From Bacillota bacterium (GTDB lineage: Bacteria > Bacillota > Dethiobacteria > Dethiobacterales > Dethiobacteraceae), in assembly GCA_018725345.1 (NCBI GenBank), contig QLUI01000130.1:1-5649 (forward strand): a DNA stretch of 5,649 nt. The letters run 5' to 3'. Shown here in pieces: positions 1 through 5,649 of this stretch; position 1 is the stretch's first letter, and every line of letters begins with the position of its first letter. The translations under genes were made by a program, and so were the position numbers. Below the pieces are notes generated by a model. It was not told the DNA's origin, searched no databases, and was given only the letters and a program-made list of their open reading frames with translations.

Positions 1-208
1 CGCCTAGTTGCGCCAACAATGTAGCATCAGTCAACACGGTAGCCAAACTCACAACCAACATCACCAGAAGAAAAATCGCAAGAGAAAGCGGCAGGGAGTG
101 CTCCCTGTTCACTTTGCGCATGGTAGCAACTGGACTGCCGATGATACCGACAATAACTTCTGCCAGACCATCCCTTCGCGCAAATTCATCTTTTGATTCA
201 ATTTCCAT
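1..208 (-). CDS. Yip1-like membrane protein, N-terminal 69 residues (partial, runs off the left edge)
   Basis: This open frame was found by reading the minus strand downstream of sppA, and it has no stop before the window edge. I chose the ATG at 208 because GGAG sits 5 bases upstream. The frame stays open further upstream, so a GTG at 244 (AGG 6 bases before it) or a TTG at 295 overlapping sppA are alternatives. The visible protein has a charged start (residues 2-13, rich in Glu, Asp and Arg). An amphipathic stretch follows at 14-37, with a Gly-Ser-Pro turn at 24-26 and a basic Met-Arg-Lys patch at 30-32. A strong transmembrane helix covers about 39-60 (LPLSLAIFLLVMLVVSLATV). The order helix, Ser-Pro, Arg-Lys, then membrane helix resembles the entry to Yip1-domain proteins, whose bacterial members are mostly uncharacterised multi-spanning membrane proteins. 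That family call is by pattern only. It lies about 58 bases after sppA and is probably co-transcribed. No function can be assigned from this fragment. Confidence 0.6.
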   Translation of the reverse strand, partial: MEIESKDEFARRDGLAEVIVGIIGSPVATMRKVNREHSLPLSLAIFLLVMLVVSLATVLTDATLLAQLG

Positions 209-213
209 CTTTT

Positions 214-217
214 CTCC
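214..217 (-). promoter_or_regulatory. Ribosome binding site of the Yip1-like gene
   Basis: GGAG read on the minus strand lies 5 bases before the ATG at 208. It is the best-spaced Shine-Dalgarno match among the candidate starts of this frame and is the reason for choosing that ATG over the upstream GTG and TTG codons. Confidence 0.5.
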
Positions 218-266
218 ATCCTCACTTTCATCTCCAGCATACACTTCACGCCTGGCAGTGCTTGTA

Positions 267-1184
267 TCACCATCTGGGGATGAGGTGTTGTTCAAGCTGC
301 TGCTGCAAAATCAAAGAGTCCTTCCCTAGCGGAACCAGTGTCAGACGGTCTAAAATGGCGGAGGGTAATCCTCCCAATTTTTCCCACCAAGGCACAGGAG
401 GCAAGATGATTTCCACTGGCTCGGGGTAAGCCACCCCAGCCAGCTCTGCAGCCTCTTCTATCGCTGTGTCCAGCCCTCCCAAACTGTCAACCAACCCCAA
501 GATTTGGGCTTGTGCCCCGGTAAAAACTTCACCCGTTGCAACTTCCTTTACCATCTCGACATCAACTTTTCGCCCTTCTGCTACCGCATTGATAAACTGA
601 CTGTGCAAATCATCGAGGAAACCCTGTAAGATTTCACGCCCCTCCGAGGTAAGCCGTTCGAAAAAAATTCCCTTATACTTTCCGGCAGTAAGTATCTCAG
701 AAGTAATCCCTAGATTTTCATATAGTTCTCCCAAATACATGTGGCTGAGAATAACTCCAATGCTACCGGTAACAGTACCCTCTTGGGCCACGATGTGATC
801 AGCAAAAACAGAGATGTATAGCCCCCCCGAAGTTGCTATGTCTGCCATAGATACTACAACCGGACGCGGAAAACTGCTTATCAGTCTGCCAATTTCCTGC
901 GAAGCGCCAACCGAGCCACCTGGGCTATTTACACGCAGAACGACTGCAGAAATACGGGTATCATCTTCGGCAAGTTGCAAAAGCTTCCTTACCTTAGCAG
1001 GTGTAATGCTCTCCGGCTGAAAGCCGCCACCGGCAGACTCAGTAATTGGACCAGTGAGGGTAATTACCCCAATATTGCCTCCCCCCGCTTGCCGCAAATC
1101 ACGAACAAACACTGCTGTAAGTATCAGTGAACCGATGACCAGCAGCGACAAGCACAAGAATATCCATTTAGTTCTGTTCATCAC
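267..1184 (-). CDS. sppA: Signal peptide peptidase SppA, short form (S49 family serine protease)
   Basis: SppA is a membrane-bound serine protease that cuts up signal peptides left in the membrane after secretion. At 305 aa this is the short single-domain form, like the Bacillus enzyme (about 335 aa), not the double-length E. coli form. A short basic N-terminus (Asn-Arg-Thr-Lys) and a hydrophobic segment at about 7-27 form an uncleaved signal anchor, placing the catalytic domain outside. The S49 core spans about 38-250. It contains RVNSPGGSVGAS (84-95), the nucleophile Ser119 in ATSGGLY (117-123), the TGSIGVI strand (139-145) and the general base Lys171 in AGKYKG (167-172). The dyad is assigned by alignment from memory to B. 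subtilis Ser147/Lys199. The Ser motif is TSGGLY where ASGGYY is commoner. A Pro/Trp-rich tail follows at about 255-305. The start is either GTG 1184 (8 bases from AGAGG) or ATG 1181 (11 bases), and I list the former. It follows carB by 43 bases with no terminator, so it is probably in the same transcript. Confidence 0.95.
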   Translation of the reverse strand: MMNRTKWIFLCLSLLVIGSLILTAVFVRDLRQAGGGNIGVITLTGPITESAGGGFQPESITPAKVRKLLQLAEDDTRISAVVLRVNSPGGSVGASQEIGRLISSFPRPVVVSMADIATSGGLYISVFADHIVAQEGTVTGSIGVILSHMYLGELYENLGITSEILTAGKYKGIFFERLTSEGREILQGFLDDLHSQFINAVAEGRKVDVEMVKEVATGEVFTGAQAQILGLVDSLGGLDTAIEEAAELAGVAYPEPVEIILPPVPWWEKLGGLPSAILDRLTLVPLGKDSLILQQQLEQHLIPRW

Positions 1185-1192
1185 AATTTCAT

Positions 1193-1197
1193 CCTCT
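1193..1197 (-). promoter_or_regulatory. Ribosome binding site of sppA
   Basis: AGAGG on the minus strand lies 8 bases before the GTG at 1184 and 11 bases before the adjacent ATG at 1181. Spacing slightly favours GTG and codon preference favours ATG. The two proteins differ by one residue, so the choice has no functional weight. Confidence 0.5.
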
Positions 1198-1227
1198 CTC
1201 TTGAATTTAACAGCTCGTGTAGGCAGG

Positions 1228-4200
1228 TTACAACTTATTCCTAACCTGACGGTGGTATTCCTGAATGGATTTAATATGCAACTTTTTCCGACAAAGCATC
1301 TCTATCGCTGTAACGACAGCTTCTGCGCCCGCCATGGTTGTGGTATAGGACACCCGGTGCTGCAGAGCGCTCCTCCTAATAGAGAAGGAGTCTTTCTGTG
1401 CTTGCGTTCCGGTAACGGTATTGATCACAAAGTCTATTTCCATGTTCTTAATCATGTCCACGATATGAGGTCTGCCTTCAGCCACCTTATTGACAATTTC
1501 TGCGGAAAGACCCCGTTCTTGCAGAAATCTAGCCGTCCCTTTGGTAGCAATGATGCTGATACCTAGACGCACTAGCCTAAGCGCAATATTGACCGCCTGT
1601 TCCTTATCTTTATCCTTGACACTGATAAAGATCTTGCCTGTGGTGGGAATCCTGTTATAGCTTGCCGCCTGCGCCTTGGCATAAGCTAGACCAAAATCTT
1701 CATCTATCCCCATCGCTTCCCCGGTGGATTTCATTTCCGGCCCTAGAATCACATCAACTCCCGGGAACTTGTTAAAGGGAAAAACAGCCTCTTTAACTGC
1801 GACATGCGGCAGTTCCACTTCACTGCTCACGCCAAGCTCTGCCAGGCTACTCCCCATGATTACCTTGGCTGCCAGTTTAGCAAAAGGTATCCCCGTCACC
1901 TTGCTGACAAAAGGGATGGTCCGCGAAGCGCGCGGATTGACCTCCAGAATGTAAACCGTCCCGTTCTTGACTGCGTATTGAACGTTCATCAAGCCTAAGA
2001 CATTAAGCTCAGGCGCAAGCGCCTTCGTCTTCGCTTTAATTTCCTCCACCACGGTGCTACAGAGCGAACGGGGGGGCAGCGAACAAGCCGAATCGCCAGA
2101 GTGAATCCCCGCTTCTTCAATATGTTCCATAACCCCCGCAATCACCGTTTCCGTACCGTCCGAGATGGCGTCCACATCAACCTCAATAGCATCCTCAAGG
2201 TATTCGTCAATCAGTACCGGGTGTTCCGGGGAAGCGGCAAGTGCCCGCCGCATGTAGTCTCGCAGGCTTTCGTCGTCATAAACAATCTCCATCGCCCTCC
2301 CGCCGAGTACGTAAGAAGGCCGCACAATAACGGGATAGCCCACACTTCTGACGACAGCAAGTGCTTCATCAACCGAAGTAGCGGTAACGCTCTCTGGTTG
2401 CCGCAAATTTAGCTTATGCAACAACTCTTTGAAGCGCTTTCTGTCTTCAGCCAAGTCGATGGCGTCGTGCGATGTGCCGAGTATTTTTACACCCGCCTGC
2501 CAGAGCGGTCGAGCCAGTTTGAGCGGCGTCTGCCCGCCAAACTGTAAAATCACGCCTGTTGGTTTTTCCAGCTCAATGATATTCAAAACATCTTCTTCCG
2601 TAAGAGGCTCAAAATAAAGCCTGTCGGCAGTGTCATAGTCCGTACTGACTGTTTCCGGATTACAGTTCACCATTATTGCCTCGTAACCCAATTCTTTGCA
2701 GGCTAAGACGGCATGGACACAGCAGTAATCAAACTCTATCCCCTGCCCGATACGATTAGGTCCCGAACCAAGGATAATTATTTTTGGACGCCCCGAATCA
2801 GACGCCTCAGATTGTGTCAAAGCAACCTGTCCGTCAATTTGGTAAGCCTCTCTTTCGTAGGTAGAGTAAAAATACGGCGTGTAAGCCTTAAATTCTCCGG
2901 CACAAGTATCCACCATCTTATAGACAGGTAGGATGCCATAATGCTTGCGCCAACTACGCACCGTCCCCTCTGGCAATCGCAAGAGATCCCCTATTCTCCT
3001 GTCAGCCATGCCATATTCTTTGGCTATACGCAAAAGCTCTGGCGGCAGCACAACAGCTTCCCCGTTTTTTCGGGTCGCATGGTTTACTATTTCGTTTTCA
3101 AGGAACACCATCTGCCTGACGTTGTAAAGAAACCAAGGATCCACGCTGCAAAGCTCACTGACTTCCTCGATTGAGAGGCCACGCCTGAATGCCTCCGCAA
3201 TAGACCAAAGCCTTTCACTGCTAGGTATGCGCAACGACTGGCGCAATTCGTTCAAATCTCCGTCTACGCTCTCAAGACCATAGTTTCCTTTCTCTAAACT
3301 CCTGATAGCTTTATTAAGCGCCTCTTTAAAAGTTCGGCCGATTGACATCACCTCGCCTACAGACTTCATCTGCGTCATCAGCGTAGCATCAGCCTCCGGA
3401 AACTTCTCAAAGGCAAAGCGCGGGAATTTCACGACTACATAGTCGATTGCAGGCTCAAAGGAAGCAGGTGTTTCCCGAGTAATGTCGTTTGGTATCTCGT
3501 CTAAGGTAAGACCTACGGCCAGCTTTGCAGCTATTTTAGCAATAGGGAACCCGGTTGCCTTGGAGGCCAGCGCCGAACTTCTAGATACGCGGGGATTCAT
3601 TTCAATAACCACCGTCTGGCCGTTAGCCGGATTGGTGGCAAACTGGATATTGGATCCCCCTGTATCAACGCCGATTTCCCGCATAATGGCTATTGAAGCG
3701 TCCCTCAACTTTTGGTATTCCTTCTGCGTTAGTGTTTGTATCGGCGCCACGGTAATGCTGTCGCCTGTATGAATCCCCATGCCATCAAAGTTTTCAATGG
3801 AACAGATGACCACCACATTGTCTTTCTTGTCGCGCATCATCTCCATTTCGAATTCCTTCCAACCGATGACAGACTCTTCCACTAACACTTGTTGAGTCAT
3901 GCTTAACTCTAGAGCTCTTTCCAGGATGGTTTTAAATTCTTCAACGTTGTAGGCAATGCCGCTACCAGTCCCCCCCAAAGTAAACGCGGGGCGTAAAATG
4001 GCCGGAAAACCAATATCTTTAATAATCGCCAGCCCTTCGGCAAGCGAGTTTACAGCAACACTCGCAGGTACTTCCTGGCCTATCCTGCGCATCGCATCTT
4101 TGAATAGCTCTCTGTCCTCTGCCTTTTTGATAGAATCAAGGCGTGCGCCAATCAATTCAACACCATACTTCTCCAAAATGCCTTTTTCGGCAAGTTCCAC

Positions 4201-4497
4201 CGCCAGATTCAGACCCGTCTGCCCGCCGATGTTTGGCAGCAGAGCATCAGGCCTTTCCCGGTTAATAATCATCTCAATAATCTCTGCGTTTAAGGGCTCG
4301 ATATAGACGGCATCGGCCATTTCCGGATCGGTCATAATCGTAGCCGGGTTGGAATTGACCAGGACTACCTGGTACCCTTCCTCGCGCAGCGCCTTGCAGG
4401 CCTGTGTGCCGGAATAGTCAAATTCGCATGCCTGGCCGATAACAATCGGCCCTGAGCCGATGACTAGTATTTTTTTAATGTCTGTCCGTTTCGGCAT
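1228..4497 (-). CDS. carB: Carbamoyl-phosphate synthase, large (ammonia/ATP) subunit
   Basis: CarB makes carbamoyl phosphate from bicarbonate, ammonia delivered by CarA, and two ATP, for pyrimidines and arginine. The 1089 aa are close to the family norm (E. coli 1073) and complete. In order: carboxyphosphate half (1 to about 400), oligomerisation domain (about 401-547), linker (548-570), carbamoyl-phosphate half (about 571-945) and allosteric domain (about 946-1089). ATP-grasp signatures are FPAILRPAFTLGGTG (164-178) and YPVIVRPSYVLGGRA (721-735), with metal-binding loops IEMNPR (298-303) and LEVNPR (851-856). Arg129, Glu215, His243, Gln285, Glu299 and Asn301 match E. coli in number and kind. 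The allosteric domain keeps the E. coli nucleotide-site residues at +11: Ser959, Lys965, Thr985, Thr988, Lys1004, Asn1026 and Thr1027. The start is ATG 4497, giving the canonical MPKRTDIK. A GTG at 4500 adds one residue but sits against the ribosome binding site. The ATG shares one base with the carA stop, so translation is probably coupled. Confidence 0.98.
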   Translation of the reverse strand: MPKRTDIKKILVIGSGPIVIGQACEFDYSGTQACKALREEGYQVVLVNSNPATIMTDPEMADAVYIEPLNAEIIEMIINRERPDALLPNIGGQTGLNLAVELAEKGILEKYGVELIGARLDSIKKAEDRELFKDAMRRIGQEVPASVAVNSLAEGLAIIKDIGFPAILRPAFTLGGTGSGIAYNVEEFKTILERALELSMTQQVLVEESVIGWKEFEMEMMRDKKDNVVVICSIENFDGMGIHTGDSITVAPIQTLTQKEYQKLRDASIAIMREIGVDTGGSNIQFATNPANGQTVVIEMNPRVSRSSALASKATGFPIAKIAAKLAVGLTLDEIPNDITRETPASFEPAIDYVVVKFPRFAFEKFPEADATLMTQMKSVGEVMSIGRTFKEALNKAIRSLEKGNYGLESVDGDLNELRQSLRIPSSERLWSIAEAFRRGLSIEEVSELCSVDPWFLYNVRQMVFLENEIVNHATRKNGEAVVLPPELLRIAKEYGMADRRIGDLLRLPEGTVRSWRKHYGILPVYKMVDTCAGEFKAYTPYFYSTYEREAYQIDGQVALTQSEASDSGRPKIIILGSGPNRIGQGIEFDYCCVHAVLACKELGYEAIMVNCNPETVSTDYDTADRLYFEPLTEEDVLNIIELEKPTGVILQFGGQTPLKLARPLWQAGVKILGTSHDAIDLAEDRKRFKELLHKLNLRQPESVTATSVDEALAVVRSVGYPVIVRPSYVLGGRAMEIVYDDESLRDYMRRALAASPEHPVLIDEYLEDAIEVDVDAISDGTETVIAGVMEHIEEAGIHSGDSACSLPPRSLCSTVVEEIKAKTKALAPELNVLGLMNVQYAVKNGTVYILEVNPRASRTIPFVSKVTGIPFAKLAAKVIMGSSLAELGVSSEVELPHVAVKEAVFPFNKFPGVDVILGPEMKSTGEAMGIDEDFGLAYAKAQAASYNRIPTTGKIFISVKDKDKEQAVNIALRLVRLGISIIATKGTARFLQERGLSAEIVNKVAEGRPHIVDMIKNMEIDFVINTVTGTQAQKDSFSIRRSALQHRVSYTTTMAGAEAVVTAIEMLCRKKLHIKSIQEYHRQVRNKL

Positions 4498-5633
4498 CAC
4501 GCCTCACCCCCGATCATTTCTCTGAACTTACGGAAAACATGTATCGCGTCATTTGGGCCCGGTCCGGCTTCAGGATGGTGTTGAACCGAAAAGACCGGCA
4601 ACTCAACGTGACGCATCCCTTCTTCCGTCCCGTCATACAAGTTTTTATGCGTCAGACGCACCTGACCGTGCAAGCTACTAAGATCGACACAGTAGTTGTG
4701 GTTCTGTGCCGTAATCTCCACCAAACCCGTCTCCAGATCGATCACAGGATGGTTCCCGCCGTGATGACCGAATTTCAACTTATATGTCTGGCCGCCCATG
4801 GCAAGACCCAGAATCTGGTGACCGAGACAGATACCAAACAACGGCTTCTTGCCCAACAGTTTCCTCGCGTTATCGACAGCATAAGTCACTGTAGCCGGAT
4901 CACCCGGGCCGTTACTCAACAACACACCATGACAATCCATCCCCATCACTTCCTCGGCAGGCGTAGAAGCGGGGACTACTGTCACCGCAAAGCCTTCCGC
5001 CACCAGATTGCGTAGAATACTGTATTTGACGCCAAAGTCATAAACCACCACTTTCAGCAAATCTTTTTCCTTCACCGTCGCTCTACACCACGGCTGGCAA
5101 TCCTGATGCCACTGATACGGCCTAGCAGTAGATACCTTTTCCACCAAGTCAACAGCCGCTATTCCCGGATGTGACCGCACCTTCTCCAGGAGACTCGGAA
5201 GATGGAAATCTACAGTAGAAATTATCCCCATCTGGGATCCATAGTTTCGCAAATGCACAGTCAGCGCCCGGGTGTCTATCCGTTCAATGCCGACAGTGCC
5301 GTGCCGCTTAAGGTAATCACCCAGTGACTTGCTCCCCACACCGCCTGTCCCAGCCCGCCAGTTGCTTGGGAAATCCAAATATTCCTTAACCACAAACCCT
5401 TCTACTTTAACAGAGCCGGCAGACTCCACATCCTCACCGTTAACACCGTAATTGCCGATTTGAGGATAAGTCATAGACACAATCTGTCCCTTATAAGAAG
5501 GATCAGTCAGAATCTCTTGGTAACCGGTCATCGAGGTGTTAAAAACCACCTCTCCGATAGTTTCCCCTGCCGCGCCGAAATTTGTTCCTTCAAAAACCGT
5601 CCCGTCAGCCAAAACCAGCAGTGCCTTATTCAT
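4497..5633 (-). CDS. carA: Carbamoyl-phosphate synthase, small (glutaminase) subunit
   Basis: CarA is the glutamine amidotransferase subunit. It hydrolyses glutamine and channels ammonia into CarB, with which it forms a cytosolic complex. The 378 aa are full length for the family. The N-terminal CPSase small-chain domain (about 1-150) carries FNTSMTGYQE (31-40) and DPSYKGQIV (44-52). The class I glutaminase domain (about 193-378) contains LLSNGPGDPA (238-247), the nucleophile elbow FGICLGHQ (266-273) with Cys269, KFGHHGGNHP (287-296), the AQNHNY loop (309-314) and QHHPEAGPGP (351-360) supplying His353 and Glu355. The triad numbering equals that of E. coli. Two departures stand out: Asn313 where E. 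coli has Gly, and a CQPWC cluster (179-183) in the linker between domains. The start is ATG 5633, with GGGAGG 5 bases upstream. It overlaps carB and probably belongs to the same transcript. A gene just upstream is likely, but only 16 bases are visible. Confidence 0.98.
   Translation of the reverse strand: MNKALLVLADGTVFEGTNFGAAGETIGEVVFNTSMTGYQEILTDPSYKGQIVSMTYPQIGNYGVNGEDVESAGSVKVEGFVVKEYLDFPSNWRAGTGGVGSKSLGDYLKRHGTVGIERIDTRALTVHLRNYGSQMGIISTVDFHLPSLLEKVRSHPGIAAVDLVEKVSTARPYQWHQDCQPWCRATVKEKDLLKVVVYDFGVKYSILRNLVAEGFAVTVVPASTPAEEVMGMDCHGVLLSNGPGDPATVTYAVDNARKLLGKKPLFGICLGHQILGLAMGGQTYKLKFGHHGGNHPVIDLETGLVEITAQNHNYCVDLSSLHGQVRLTHKNLYDGTEEGMRHVELPVFSVQHHPEAGPGPNDAIHVFRKFREMIGGEA
4502..4511 (-). 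promoter_or_regulatory. Ribosome binding site of carB, inside the end of carA
   Basis: GGGGGTGAGG on the minus strand lies within the last codons of carA. Its GGGGGTGA part ends 6 bases before the ATG at 4497, while the whole run ends only one base before the GTG at 4500. This spacing decides for the ATG and agrees with the conserved MPKR start of CarB. A strong site embedded in the upstream gene supports balanced, coupled synthesis of the two subunits. Confidence 0.75.
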
Positions 5634-5638
5634 TTTAA

Positions 5639-5644
5639 CCTCCC
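5639..5644 (-). promoter_or_regulatory. Ribosome binding site of carA
   Basis: GGGAGG on the minus strand lies 5 bases before the carA ATG at 5633, a near-perfect Gram-positive type Shine-Dalgarno sequence. It fixes the start, since the frame is otherwise open to the window edge. It does not show whether carA has its own promoter; that would lie outside the window. Confidence 0.8.
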
Positions 5645-5649
5645 GCTTT

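Noticed and set aside
8..429. Three small plus-strand open frames
   Set aside because: They oppose the end of sppA and the Yip1-like gene. Their translations are low-complexity His/Gln/Ser-rich and show no domain, while the minus-strand frame gives a clean membrane helix.
1181..1192. Mini open frame ATG AAA TTG TGA overlapping the sppA start
   Set aside because: It has three codons only, with its ATG inside the sppA ribosome binding region. Such patterns arise by chance and nothing else supports a leader peptide.
1185..1227. Terminator or promoter between carB and sppA
   Set aside because: No stable stem, U tract or convincing -35/-10 pair can be seen in these 43 bases on the minus strand.
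1054..1566. 170-residue open frame on the plus strand
   Set aside because: It lies antisense across the sppA start and the conserved allosteric end of carB, has no convincing ribosome binding site or recognisable domain, and is explained as a shadow of those genes.
4434..4451. Hairpin as a transcription terminator
   Set aside because: No U tract follows on the minus strand, and it lies inside conserved carB codons, so termination here would abolish the large subunit.
4539..5015. 158-residue open frame on the plus strand
   Set aside because: It is wholly antisense to the conserved glutaminase domain of carA. Its composition (many His, Arg and Gln) is that of a reverse-strand shadow.

Overview
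The window is the minus-strand interior of one operon, read from right to left: carA, carB, sppA, then the 5' part of a gene for a small membrane protein that runs off the left edge. The genes are tightly packed. carA and carB overlap by 1 to 4 bases, carB and sppA are about 43 bases apart, and sppA and the last gene are about 58 bases apart. No terminator or internal promoter is evident, and no stretch over 300 bases lacks a gene. The plus-strand open frames are shadows of these genes.

No species can be named. Moderate base composition, strong GGAGG/GGGGGTGA-type ribosome binding sites, closely packed pyrimidine genes and a short-form SppA fit a Gram-positive anaerobe of the Clostridia type (Bacillota). 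This is inference from general style, not a database match.

Right part (about 1230-5633): the two subunits of carbamoyl-phosphate synthase. CarA (378 aa) hydrolyses glutamine and passes ammonia to CarB (1089 aa). CarB uses two ATP and bicarbonate to make carbamoyl phosphate for pyrimidine and/or arginine synthesis. Both have their expected active-site residues, and neither is broken. Compared with the E. coli enzyme as I recall it, CarB numbering is identical through the first synthetase half. It is then offset by +11, and the whole offset comes from a longer linker before the second half.

Left part (1-1184): a short-form, membrane-anchored signal peptide peptidase (SppA) with an intact Ser/Lys dyad, then a truncated gene for a Yip1-like multi-spanning membrane protein. 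In Bacillus-type pyrimidine operons carB is followed by pyrK and pyrD, so this membrane-proteolysis pair behind carB is the least ordinary feature of the window. There is no sign of a mobile element, CRISPR array, RNA gene or clearly new system. The best lead is that the partial gene may encode a membrane partner or regulator of SppA, by analogy with the SppA-SppI pair of Bacillus subtilis.
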